Shown here piece after piece: positions 1 through 13,026 of a stretch of DNA of 64,000 nucleotides. The notes beneath the pieces are model-generated. The model had not been told where the DNA came from. It searched no databases and saw nothing but the letters and a program-made list of their open reading frames with translations. The position numbers and the translations under genes were made by a program. This stretch comes from an uncultured Pelagibacteraceae bacterium (GTDB lineage Bacteria > Pseudomonadota > Alphaproteobacteria > Pelagibacterales > Pelagibacteraceae). The DNA is taken from assembly GCA_902617025.1 (NCBI GenBank), contig CACMVB010000004.1:26537-90536 (forward strand), written 5' to 3'. Position 1 is the first letter of the stretch; each line of letters begins with the position of its first letter.

Positions 1-1
1 A

Positions 2-1587
2 GGGTACGCAAGATCAAGTGGTAAGCCTGGAGTTTTATTAGTTACATCAGGGCCTGGCGCCACAAATGCAGTAACAGCCTTAACAGATGCTTACATGGAC
101 TCAATCCCACTTGTTTGTATTTCTGGACAAGTACCAACACATTTAATTGGAACAGATGCATTTCAGGAATGCGATACAACTGGAATTACGAGACCATGTA
201 CAAAACACAATTGGTTAGTAAAAGATGTGAATGATCTCTCAAAAGTATTACATTTAGCTTTCGAAGTAGCAACTACTGGAAGACCTGGTCCAGTTTTGGT
301 TGATATTCCGAAAGATATTCAGTTTAAAAAAGGCAAATATAAATTTTTTAAGAATACACTTAAAAAAAAATTAAATGGGAAAGCTTCCCATAAAATATCT
401 AATTCGGAACTAGACAAATTTATCGATCTAATTAAAAAATCCTCAAGGCCTATTTTTTATACAGGTGGAGGAGTAATTAACTCAGGACCTAAAGCTAGTG
501 AATATTTAAGAGAAATTGTATCATTAACTGGCTTCCCAATAACTTCAACATTACAGGGTCTTGGAGCTTACCCTGGAGATGACCCACAATTTTTAGGGAT
601 GCTTGGTATGCACGGAACTTACGAAGCTAATAATGCGATGCATGATTGTGACTTAATGATAAATATTGGCGCAAGATTTGATGACAGAATCACGGGAAAG
701 GTAGATGAGTTTTCACCTGGTTCTAAAAAAATTCATGTGGATATCGACCCGTCTTCTATTGGAAAAAATATTAAAGTTGATCTGGCTATAGTAAGTGATG
801 TTACAGAGCTTTTAAGATCCTTGACAAAAAGATTTAAGGAAAAAAATAAAAACTTTGTGAATTCTAATAAACAAAAAACTTCAAAATGGTGGGAACAAAT
901 AGGGAAGTGGAGAGAAAAAAAGTCTTTAAACTATATTAATAGTGACAAAGTTATAAAACCCCAATACGCAGTACAAAGATTATACGAACTAACAAAAAAT
1001 CAAGACACTTTCATTACAACTGAAGTTGGTCAACATCAAATGTGGGCAGCTCAACATTACAAATTTAATAAACCTAATAGATGGATGACATCTGGAGGTC
1101 TGGGAACTATGGGGTATGGGCTTCCAGCTGCAATAGGTGTTCAAATTGCAAATCCAAGTAAATTAGTAGTTGATATTGCTGGCGAAGCATCTGTTTTAAT
1201 GACGATGCAAGAAATGTCTACAGCAGTACAATATAGATTACCAATTAAAATATTTATTTTAAACAATGAATACATGGGAATGGTTAGACAGTGGCAAGAA
1301 CTTTTACACGAGAAAAATTATTCTGAAAGTTATACAGCTGCACTCCCTGACTTTGTAAAACTTGCCGAGTCTTACGGTTGTGTTGGTATTAGAGCAAAAA
1401 CACCAGATGAACTTGACGAAAAAATTAAAGAAATGATAAATATTGATAAACCAGTGATATTTGATTGCGTTGTAGACAAAGCGGAAAATTGTTTTCCTAT
1501 GATACCTTCAGGAAAGCCCCATAATCAAATGATCCTAGGACCTGAAGAGGAAGAAGAAATTTCAGATGAAGGGAAAATTTTAGTTTA

Positions 1588-1588
<1 letters not shown>
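2..1588 (+). CDS. ilvI: Acetolactate synthase large subunit (5' truncated by window edge)
   Basis: TPP enzyme that condenses two pyruvates (or pyruvate and 2-oxobutyrate) in valine/isoleucine synthesis. The frame is open from base 2, reading GYARSSGKPG before the ATG at 95 that the ORF track uses, so the true start lies upstream. Seen in the fragment: TSGPGATNAV, the central FAD-type domain, then the TPP-binding half with TTEVGQHQMWAAQ and GLGTMGYGLPAA. The Mg/TPP motif reads AGEASV, with Glu where the family normally has Asp (GDG or GDA), followed about 26 residues later by the expected NN (ILNNEYMGMVRQW). The stop overlaps ilvH by one base (TAATG), suggesting translational coupling with the regulatory subunit. 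Identity is secure; the missing N-terminus includes the catalytic Glu region. Confidence 0.95.
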
Positions 1589-3158
<1,570 letters not shown>

Positions 3159-3200
3159 CCCATATTGAGTCCAAAAAACAAAGTTAAACTATATAATTAT

Positions 3201-3228
3201 TTGCAAATTCTAGCTTTGATTGTAATAT
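3201..3228 (+). promoter_or_regulatory. Possible sigma70-type promoter for leuA-mre
   Basis: TTGCAA (3201-3206) and TAATAT (3223-3228) are separated by 16 bases in the 96-base ilvC-leuA spacer, 26 bases before the leuA ATG. No leucine-rich leader peptide or attenuator hairpin is visible here. The rest of the spacer is AT-rich without obvious structure. Inference from consensus only. Confidence 0.4.
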
Positions 3229-3254
3229 GAGATTTTAATTTAAAAAAATTAAAC

Positions 3255-5862
<2,608 letters not shown>

Positions 5863-5879
5863 TTAATTGTAATGGACAG

Positions 5880-6722
5880 ATGTCAGTCAGTAGAGATGAT
5901 TTTAGTATAGCTTTTCGTTCAGCTCTTCTTCAAAGAGGAGGAGCTCAAAAATTTTCAGTTTTATCTCTTATTTTTTTAGCATTAATTATCTTCTTTTTAG
6001 ATGTCTATGGAGTTAAATTTACAAAACCAATTAGAAGTTTTATTAATGATGTGGTTTATCGTGTTACCTTTCTAGCTTCTGCTCCGACTAGATTTTTTCC
6101 TCAGGCAAGTGAGGATATTTCAAGTTTTTTTAATGTTAGAGAAGAAAATAAAAAACTTAGGGCAGAAATCGAAAAATATAAATCTCTTGAATTAAATGTT
6201 GAATTCTTAACAGATGAAAATAAAAACTTACAAAAAATTTTAGAGACAGAGTATTTTAACAAAAATCTTAGCAATATAGTTCTTGCAAAAGTTCTTGTTG
6301 ACAAAAATAGTCCTTTTCTAAAATCGATAATTATAAATAAGGGTACGCGAAATGGTATTCTTAAGGGAATGCCAGTTACAAAGGATAATTATTTAGTCGG
6401 AAGAGTTGTTGAAACAAATTATTTATCTTCGAGAGTATTATTATTAAATGATTTAAATAGCAGAATTCCTGTTACATTAGATGAAAGTGCTCAGGCTATT
6501 TTATCTGGGAGTGGAAAAAATAATCCAATTTTAGAGTATTTACCGGAAGATTATGAAATTATTGAAGATATTAATGTTTTTGCTTCAGGAAAAGATGGGA
6601 TATTTATGCCCGGAACTCCCATTGGAAAAACCAATGAAGTAGGAGAAATAGAACTTTTTGTTGATCCAAATCAATTATCTTTTGTTACCGTTAATTTAAA
6701 TACTAAAAAAGGAAATTTATAG
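5880..6722 (+). CDS. mreC: Rod shape-determining protein MreC
   Basis: Bitopic inner-membrane protein that links MreB filaments to periplasmic PBP2. One transmembrane helix lies near residues 24-44 (VLSLIFLALIIFFLDVYGV), followed by a coiled coil around residues 75-120 rich in Glu, Lys and Asn, and a beta domain with VDKNSPFLKSIIINKG and GMPVTKDNYLVGRV as in MreC. Length 280 is normal. There is no convincing Shine-Dalgarno at 5880. Its stop TAG overlaps the mreD GTG start by one base. Confidence 0.92.
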   Translation: MSVSRDDFSIAFRSALLQRGGAQKFSVLSLIFLALIIFFLDVYGVKFTKPIRSFINDVVYRVTFLASAPTRFFPQASEDISSFFNVREENKKLRAEIEKYKSLELNVEFLTDENKNLQKILETEYFNKNLSNIVLAKVLVDKNSPFLKSIIINKGTRNGILKGMPVTKDNYLVGRVVETNYLSSRVLLLNDLNSRIPVTLDESAQAILSGSGKNNPILEYLPEDYEIIEDINVFASGKDGIFMPGTPIGKTNEVGEIELFVDPNQLSFVTVNLNTKKGNL

Positions 6723-7234
6723 TGGCTAAAAGATCATTCATAAGTAAACTTTATAACGCTGGCCCACTGTTATTATTATATTATTTATGTATAAGCGAAG
6801 TTGACTCTAATTTAGAAAAAATTTTTGACATTTTTACATTAAATTTTCAGATTATAATAATTTATTTTTGGGTAATCAAAAGACCTGAAATTATGGCTAA
6901 TGGACATGTATTTCTTGCTGGATTGGTAAATGATGTTGTGATGGGTTTTCCGTTAGGAATTAGTTCACTATCTTACTTAATAATTATTTTTTTTGGGACT
7001 TATGTAAGAAACAAAAGTGTTAATACAACAATTGCATCAGACTGGTTTACATTTTTTATGGCGATGATTTTTTCAAATTTATTATTTTTCAGTTTATTAA
7101 ATAATTTTTCAGATCTATCTTTTTCATATTCAAAAATTGGGTACAACATATTTTTTACTTTGTTCATGTTTCCAATTTTTTGGGTTATTTTTAATTTTTA
7201 CCAAATGACATTTGTAGGAAATCGAGATGCTTAG
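6722..7234 (+). CDS. mreD: Rod shape-determining membrane protein MreD
   Basis: Small polytopic inner-membrane partner of MreC. The start is GTG at 6722, sharing a base with the mreC stop and preceded by AAAGGA at a good distance. The 170 residues are mostly hydrophobic with about five predicted membrane segments; the family-like stretch FLAGLVNDVVMGFPLGISSL is visible around residues 63-82. Sequence conservation in this family is weak, so position between mreC and mrdA carries much of the assignment. It overlaps mrdA by 8 bases. Confidence 0.88.
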   Translation: MAKRSFISKLYNAGPLLLLYYLCISEVDSNLEKIFDIFTLNFQIIIIYFWVIKRPEIMANGHVFLAGLVNDVVMGFPLGISSLSYLIIIFFGTYVRNKSVNTTIASDWFTFFMAMIFSNLLFFSLLNNFSDLSFSYSKIGYNIFFTLFMFPIFWVIFNFYQMTFVGNRDA

Positions 7235-9161
7235 CCCAAGCTCTGGAAATACTGTTATCAAGTCAAAACTAATCGGCAGAAGAATGTTTTTACTAACTGC
7301 CGCAAAAGCAATAGTAACTTTTGGAATTATAGGTAGATTAGTATCTTTACAAATTAATGAGAGATCAAAATATAAAACTCTTTCTGACAAAAATAGATTC
7401 AGAGAATGGAAATTAGCACCTGAAAGAGGTGTTATTAGAGATTTTTTTGATAAAGAAATAGCATCCAATAAACAGGTTTACCAAGTTCATTTGATTCCAG
7501 AGAACTCAAAAGATATTGAAAAACTATTTGTAAGACTTAAAACAATTTTAAATATTACAGAAAAAAAATTATTTTACCTTAAAAGAGTTATTGCTAAGCA
7601 AAAACCATGGGAGCCAATTATAGTCTCAGATAATATAACATGGTCAGAATTTTCCAGATTAAATTTATTTTTACATGAACTTGAGGGAGTAAAACCTATT
7701 GTATCAGTAGCAAGAATGTACCCTGATAATTCATCCGCTCATATTTTGGGATATGTTTCTCAGGTAAGTGCTAAAGATCTTCAAACAAAGAAATATTTAA
7801 AAGATTTACACGTACCAGGAATGAGTATTGGTAAAACTGGTCTTGAGAGAAAACTAGATGAAGAAATTATAGGTAAAATTGGATTTCAAAGATATGAGGT
7901 CAATGCCTATGGAAAAAGAATCAAGCAAATTTTAATAAATGAGGGCCAGGCAGGAAAAAGTTTCAAAACAACTTTAGATTTTGAAGTTCAAAAATTCACA
8001 AGTGAACTTGTTAAAGACAAAGCTGCTGCTGTTTGTGTCATGGATGTATATAATGGAGATATAGTATCTCTTGTTTCTTCCCCAACTTTTAAACCAAACG
8101 AGTTCGTACATGGATTAGATAAAACTTATTGGAACAGTTTAATAAAAAATGAAATGAGACCACTCACGAATAAAGCTATTGCCGGTCTATATCCACCAGG
8201 ATCAACAATAAAGACTCTTGTTGCTTTAAGCGCTTTAGAAAACGGAGTTATAAAACCACTAGACACTTTTAAATGTGAGGGAAAAATTGAACTTTATGGA
8301 GAAAAATTTCATTGTTGGGAAAAAGATGGCCATGGAATTGTGAATTTAAGAAAAGGCATACAAAGATCTTGTGACGTATACTTCTATGAAGTTGCTAGAA
8401 AATTGGGAGTAGATAGAATTTCTGAAACAGCTAAAAAATTTGGTCTTGGAAAAAAAGTTCTTAATGGCTTTATTGAGGAGAGAGCAGGTGTTGTACCTAA
8501 CACCAAATGGAAAAAAAAATTCATAGGTCAAAATTGGTATTTAGGTGAAACTTTACACTCAGGAATCGGTCAAGGATATTTTCAAAGCACACCTTTACAA
8601 CTTTGCTTAATGACAGCACAAATTGCTAATGGTGGATTTGAAATAAAACCAAGGATAATCTTTGATAAAAAAAATAATAATTTAAGAGAGTACATAAAAT
8701 ATAAAAATGAAAATCCAAATGATCCTCTTCCAACAGATTTATTAGTATCGAATTTTGAACTTAAACCTCTTTTTAAAAATCAAGAGCATATTAATTTAAT
8801 TAAAGATGCAATGTTTTCCTCCTCAAATGAACCAGGTGGAACTTCTTACAGGCATAGATGGGAAAATAAAAAATTTACTTTTGCTGGAAAAACAGGATCA
8901 TCACAAATAAAAAGATTTACCCAAGCTCAACGTGAGGCTGAAGTTAAGCAAGAAAGTTTACCCTACAAAGATAGAGATCATGCATTATTTGTTGCTTATG
9001 CGCCTTACAATGATCCTAAATACGCAATAAGTGTTTTAGTAGAGCATGGAGGCTCAGGAGGAAAAACAGCTGCTCCCATTGCTAAAAAAGTAATTAAAAA
9101 AGTTCTAGAGCGACATGAGCTAAGAAAGAGAATTGATAGTTTGCTAGGGGAGCAAGTATAA
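7227..9161 (+). CDS. mrdA: Penicillin-binding protein 2 (elongasome transpeptidase)
   Basis: Monofunctional class B transpeptidase that cross-links lateral-wall peptidoglycan with RodA. An N-terminal membrane anchor (about residues 18-38) and the PBP dimerisation domain with APERGVIRDFFD come first. Transpeptidase motifs follow: SxxK as PGSTIKTL, SxN-type as RSCDVYFYEVA (the SCD form typical of PBP2), and KTG as FAGKTGSSQ. Length 644 matches the family. The start overlaps mreD and the stop overlaps rodA (TAATG), so expression is tightly coupled. Confidence 0.95.
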   Translation: MLSPSSGNTVIKSKLIGRRMFLLTAAKAIVTFGIIGRLVSLQINERSKYKTLSDKNRFREWKLAPERGVIRDFFDKEIASNKQVYQVHLIPENSKDIEKLFVRLKTILNITEKKLFYLKRVIAKQKPWEPIIVSDNITWSEFSRLNLFLHELEGVKPIVSVARMYPDNSSAHILGYVSQVSAKDLQTKKYLKDLHVPGMSIGKTGLERKLDEEIIGKIGFQRYEVNAYGKRIKQILINEGQAGKSFKTTLDFEVQKFTSELVKDKAAAVCVMDVYNGDIVSLVSSPTFKPNEFVHGLDKTYWNSLIKNEMRPLTNKAIAGLYPPGSTIKTLVALSALENGVIKPLDTFKCEGKIELYGEKFHCWEKDGHGIVNLRKGIQRSCDVYFYEVARKLGVDRISETAKKFGLGKKVLNGFIEERAGVVPNTKWKKKFIGQNWYLGETLHSGIGQGYFQSTPLQLCLMTAQIANGGFEIKPRIIFDKKNNNLREYIKYKNENPNDPLPTDLLVSNFELKPLFKNQEHINLIKDAMFSSSNEPGGTSYRHRWENKKFTFAGKTGSSQIKRFTQAQREAEVKQESLPYKDRDHALFVAYAPYNDPKYAISVLVEHGGSGGKTAAPIAKKVIKKVLERHELRKRIDSLLGEQV

Positions 9162-10285
9162 TGTTTAGACCTAGATCCATTCAATCGTCATTAAGTATAA
9201 AAGATAAAATTCTTTCGATAGATTATATTTTAGTAATTTCGATATTTATACTTGGACTTACTAGTATATTAGCCATGTACTCTACAGATGGCGGGGAGTT
9301 AAAATACCACACAAAAAGTCATGTGCTTCGTTTCTTTGTTTTTTTTATTATGTTTTTAATTCTATCATTTATTCAAATAAGATTTTGGCATAGTCAAAGC
9401 TATCTAATTTATATTTTGTTCTTCATATTATTATTAGGGGTTAAATATTTTGGCTTAACATCCTCCGGTTCGAAAAGATGGTTAGACCTTTATTTTATGA
9501 ATTTACAACCTTCTGAATTAATGAAGATAGGTCTTATTTTATTTTTAGCAAAATATTATCACCGTACCTCAATTGAAAATTTAAATCGTGTAAGATATTT
9601 ATTTTTACCCATTGTAGTTTTGGTTGCTCCAATAATATTAGTTGCTACTCAGCCTGATTTAGGAACTGCATTACTAATTGCTGCGGGTGGTCTGACTGTT
9701 GCGTGGCTCGCTGGGGTTAGAGTAAAATTTTTTACTATTTCAGGTCTAGCATCTTTAGCATTACTACCTATAGCAATTTCTTTTTTAAAACCATATCAAA
9801 AATCGAGAATTTTAACTTTTTTAAATCCTGAAAGAGATCCTTTAGGCGCTGGATATCAAATCATTCAGTCCAAAATAGCAATTGGTTCAGGTGGATTGTT
9901 TGGAAAGGGTTTTTTACAAGGCTCCCAAAGTTATTTAGATTATTTACCAGAGAAACATACAGATTTCATATTTACTTTGTTTTCTGAGGAATTCGGTTTT
10001 TTTGGCTCACTATTTATTCTTTTTTTATATGCAATAATTGTTTGGAGAATCATAAAAATTGGAAATGTTACAAGAAGTAATTTTGGCAAACTTTTCTGCT
10101 ATGGTTTTGGAACTGCTTTTTTTATATATGTAGTAGTAAATATGATGATGGTGCTTGGGCTTTTGCCGATAGTTGGATCTCCTTTACCGATTATGTCTTA
10201 CGGAGGCTCATCTATGATGGCAATAATGCTGGGATTGGGCATTGTCATGTCATGTAAAGTCTATAAAGACACACCTGTTAACTAG
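9161..10285 (+). CDS. rodA: SEDS glycosyltransferase RodA
   Basis: Polytopic SEDS-family peptidoglycan polymerase that pairs with PBP2. About ten membrane helices over 374 residues; recognisable stretches are TSSGSKRWLDLYFMNLQPSE, ATQPDLGTALL and the signature LPEKHTDFIFTLFSEEFGF, with PIMSYGGSSMMAIMLGLG near the end. The start overlaps the mrdA stop by one base. Last gene of the elongasome operon; a 74-base spacer with a possible promoter separates it from the bactofilin gene. Confidence 0.95.
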   Translation: MFRPRSIQSSLSIKDKILSIDYILVISIFILGLTSILAMYSTDGGELKYHTKSHVLRFFVFFIMFLILSFIQIRFWHSQSYLIYILFFILLLGVKYFGLTSSGSKRWLDLYFMNLQPSELMKIGLILFLAKYYHRTSIENLNRVRYLFLPIVVLVAPIILVATQPDLGTALLIAAGGLTVAWLAGVRVKFFTISGLASLALLPIAISFLKPYQKSRILTFLNPERDPLGAGYQIIQSKIAIGSGGLFGKGFLQGSQSYLDYLPEKHTDFIFTLFSEEFGFFGSLFILFLYAIIVWRIIKIGNVTRSNFGKLFCYGFGTAFFIYVVVNMMMVLGLLPIVGSPLPIMSYGGSSMMAIMLGLGIVMSCKVYKDTPVN

Positions 10286-10312
10286 GGAATTTTAAACCTA
10301 AATTGGTCAAAT

Positions 10313-10340
10313 TTGATTTTATTAAGCACTTGTATATTAT
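10313..10340 (+). promoter_or_regulatory. Possible promoter for the bactofilin gene
   Basis: TTGATT (10313-10318) and TATTAT (10335-10340) with a 16-base spacer, 20 bases before the bactofilin ATG. A clear ribosome site AGGTGG follows. Suggests the bactofilin can be expressed apart from the mre operon, since no terminator is seen after rodA. Consensus matching only. Confidence 0.4.
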
Positions 10341-10359
10341 ATTAATAGGTGGTTAATTT

Positions 10360-10824
10360 ATGAAAAATATTATGTTTGGCGATAAGAAAAAAAAACTTAC
10401 AGACTCAGAAAGATCGTTAATAAGCGAAACCGTAAGTATAGAAGGAACAATCAATAGCTCAGGCGCAATAGATGTTGCAGGACTTGTCAAAGGTCCAGTT
10501 TATTCTAAAGAGATTATTATTAGAGAAACAGGTTCTATTACTGGAACTTTAGAGGCAGACCATGTTGAAATTCACGGACACCTTGACGGAAAGGTATCAG
10601 GTCAGGATATAGTTATCGGTTCAACAGGCACTGTGAAAGGTGATATTGAATTTGGAAACAATTTAAAAACTGAAAATGGTGCTGATATTGACGGTTACAT
10701 TAAAAAAACAAATAAATCTAAGTCAACATTAACTGGTGATTTCTTGTTCAAGAAAAAAGATAAAAAAGAGAGTTTAGAAACAGAAGAAAAACCAGAAGTT
10801 GTTAATAAAGAAGCCCTAGTCTAA
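10360..10824 (+). CDS. Bactofilin (polymer-forming cytoskeletal protein)
   Basis: Bactofilins are beta-helical proteins that self-assemble into filaments on the membrane and often scaffold wall enzymes. Seen: a short N-terminal tail, then a repeating hydrophobic/Gly pattern over about residues 20-120 (ISETVSIEGTINSSGAIDVA, GSITGTLEADHVEIHGHLDG, GSTGTVKGDIEF) typical of the DUF583/bactofilin right-handed beta-helix, and a charged Lys/Glu-rich C-terminal tail. The 154-residue length is normal. Location right behind rodA suggests a role in cell shape, which is inference. Confidence 0.88.
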   Translation: MKNIMFGDKKKKLTDSERSLISETVSIEGTINSSGAIDVAGLVKGPVYSKEIIIRETGSITGTLEADHVEIHGHLDGKVSGQDIVIGSTGTVKGDIEFGNNLKTENGADIDGYIKKTNKSKSTLTGDFLFKKKDKKESLETEEKPEVVNKEALV

Positions 10825-10856
10825 TCTAACGCACTTTAATTTCTACTAGATTAAAT

Positions 10857-10862
10857 TATAAT
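10857..10862 (+). promoter_or_regulatory. -10 box positioned for a leaderless transcript
   Basis: A perfect TATAAT ends 6 bases before the ATG at 10869, so a start 7 bases after the box would begin on the A of the ATG. No Shine-Dalgarno is present upstream of this gene. The -35 region (CTTTAA around 10834) is weak. Inference of a leaderless mRNA. Confidence 0.4.
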
Positions 10863-10868
10863 TTTAAA

Positions 10869-12128
10869 ATGGAAAATTATAAATGTAAATCTGTTGGGAT
10901 AGTTGGATCAGGTATCCAAGGAGTTTGCACAGGTCTTCAACTTATAAAAAAAGGCATACCAGTTACGATCTTTGACCGACAAGATCCTTTATCATCAGAA
11001 TACAAACCAGCATCTTATGGTAACGCTGGTCATTTTTCACCATACGCGGTATTACAATTCAACCGTCCAGATATTTTATATGATGTTCCAAAAATGCTAT
11101 TTAGTTCTTATGGACCTCTAGCCTTAAAATGGAGTTATGTTCCAAAAATGTTGAATTGGTTTTTATATTATTTAAAAAACTGTAATAAAAAATCTATGTT
11201 ACATACAGCTAAGTACATGCATCAAATTTTAAGTTTATCGAATGACGCTTATGAAGAAATATTTCAAGAAATTAATGTGGATGGACTAGTTGAAAAAAAA
11301 GGGATTATTTATGTATGGACGAATAAAAACCTAAAGAGCAGAAAACTAGAAATAAAAGTTCGAGATGACTTAGGTGTGAAACAAAAATTATTAACTCGTG
11401 AAGAGATATTAGAATTAGAGCCAAACTTAAACCCAGTATTTGATGCTGGTGTAATATATGAAAACGCTATGCATGCCAGAGACCCTCACGGAATACTTAA
11501 AGAAATATTTAAATTATATCTAAAGAGGGGCGGTAAATTTATTCAATCAGATATTACAAGCATAGAACAGAAAACAGCAAACGAAACAATAATAAAATCA
11601 GCCAATGATGTATATACGTTTGAAAAGTCAGTGATTGCATCAGGAGCATTTTCAAAAAAATTGACTGACCAACTTGGTGAAAATATTCCCTTAGATACTG
11701 AGAGAGGATATCATGTGCATTTTAAAGACAAGGATAAATTAATCTCTAGACCTGTAATTTTCTTAGATCGAGGATTTGGCATGACACCAATGAACCAAGG
11801 TTTACGAGCTGTAGGAACAGTTGAATTAGGAGGATTAAAAAACCCTCCTTCGAAAAAAAGAATTGAATATGTTATTAATTGCGCAAAAGAATTATTACCA
11901 CAACTCGGCAGGCATGATGATGAATGGCTTGGGTTTAGACCTACTTTACCAGATTTTTTACCCATTCTTGGCCCTTCGCTAAAAAATAAAAATATAATTT
12001 ATGCGTTTGGCCATCAGCATTTAGGCTGGACTTTAGGCGCTGTAACAGGCAAAATTATTTCTGGTGTAGTTGCAGGGGAAAAAACTAATTTAGATTTATC
12101 TCCCTACAGCTCTAAAAGATTTGATTAG
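10869..12128 (+). CDS. FAD-dependent oxidoreductase, D-amino acid dehydrogenase (DadA) type
   Basis: DAO-fold flavoenzyme that likely oxidises a D-amino acid or similar secondary amine at the membrane. The N-terminal dinucleotide site is VGIVGSGIQGVCTGLQLIKK (about residues 8-27); the C-terminal part has DTERGYHVHF, RAVGTVELGG, DEWLGFRPTLPDFLPILGP and FGHQHLGWTLGAVTGK, which match DadA-like proteins. Length 419 fits. It overlaps or abuts an EamA exporter and a D-2-hydroxyacid dehydrogenase, so the three may act on one substrate; that substrate cannot be read from sequence. Confidence 0.85.
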   Translation: MENYKCKSVGIVGSGIQGVCTGLQLIKKGIPVTIFDRQDPLSSEYKPASYGNAGHFSPYAVLQFNRPDILYDVPKMLFSSYGPLALKWSYVPKMLNWFLYYLKNCNKKSMLHTAKYMHQILSLSNDAYEEIFQEINVDGLVEKKGIIYVWTNKNLKSRKLEIKVRDDLGVKQKLLTREEILELEPNLNPVFDAGVIYENAMHARDPHGILKEIFKLYLKRGGKFIQSDITSIEQKTANETIIKSANDVYTFEKSVIASGAFSKKLTDQLGENIPLDTERGYHVHFKDKDKLISRPVIFLDRGFGMTPMNQGLRAVGTVELGGLKNPPSKKRIEYVINCAKELLPQLGRHDDEWLGFRPTLPDFLPILGPSLKNKNIIYAFGHQHLGWTLGAVTGKIISGVVAGEKTNLDLSPYSSKRFD

Positions 12129-12135
12129 GATTTTT

Positions 12136-13026
12136 TTGTCAAAAAATTATATAGCTTATATATTTCTAACGTTCGCGGCTTTATTCTGGTCAGGAAATTT
12201 TATAATTGGAAAATTCGCCACTTTATTTGAAGTTCCACCACTTACTTTAAACTTTTTAAGATGGTTCATGGTATGGTTTATTTTAATTCCTTTCACAATA
12301 AAAGAAATTTTAGCAAAGAAAAACTATATTAAAGAAAACTTTTTTGTCATTGGCATAATGGGAATATTATCAATTAGCACCTTTAATTCTGTAGTTTATT
12401 TTGCTTTAAATTTTACCCAAGTAATTAATGCAGTTTTAATGTTGGCCGCTATTCCACCAATGATAATAATTTTTTCGTCACTTATGAAGATTGAAAAAAC
12501 AAATGTATTTCAATTATCTGGACTGTTCTTATCAATATTTGGAGTTGCAACAATTATTTCGAATGCAGATTTGCAAAAAATAATTTCTTTAAGTTTTAAT
12601 AAAGGAGATATATGGATGCTGGTTTGTGTTTTGAGCTGGTCATTATATTCAACTTTACTTAAAAAAAATAAATTTGAGTTGTCTCAATTTTCTTTAATCC
12701 AAATTATGGTAACAGTAGGATTGATATTTTTAGTTCCACAATTTTTATACGAACAATCAATTGGATTAGATATTAAAATTAATAAAGCTTTTTTCTTAAT
12801 TTTAATTTATGTGGTTATCTTTCCTGCAATCGCAGCTTATTATTGTTGGCAAAAAGCTATAGAATTAATAGGGCCAAACAGATCTTCAATGTTTATTCAG
12901 TTAATGCCACTTTTCAGTGCATTAATGGCAATTATAATTTTTAAAGAAAAATTTCAATTATTCCATTTTATTGGAGCATCCTTTATTATATCTGGTATTT
13001 ATCTATCGAATAGGAAAACCCAATGA
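12136..13026 (+). CDS. EamA/DMT-family inner-membrane transporter
   Basis: Ten-helix drug/metabolite transporter family protein, usually an exporter of amino acids or other metabolites. The two EamA halves are seen: FLTFAALFWSGNFIIGKFAT near the start and GDIWMLVCVLSWSLYSTLLK in the middle, ending with FIQLMPLFSALMAIIIFKE. The ORF track starts at TTG 12121, inside the upstream gene; I prefer TTG 12136 because TTAGGA lies 5 bases before it and the protein then begins MSKNYIAYIF, but the choice is open. It overlaps the next gene by 4 bases. Confidence 0.85.
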   Translation: MSKNYIAYIFLTFAALFWSGNFIIGKFATLFEVPPLTLNFLRWFMVWFILIPFTIKEILAKKNYIKENFFVIGIMGILSISTFNSVVYFALNFTQVINAVLMLAAIPPMIIIFSSLMKIEKTNVFQLSGLFLSIFGVATIISNADLQKIISLSFNKGDIWMLVCVLSWSLYSTLLKKNKFELSQFSLIQIMVTVGLIFLVPQFLYEQSIGLDIKINKAFFLILIYVVIFPAIAAYYCWQKAIELIGPNRSSMFIQLMPLFSALMAIIIFKEKFQLFHFIGASFIISGIYLSNRKTQ

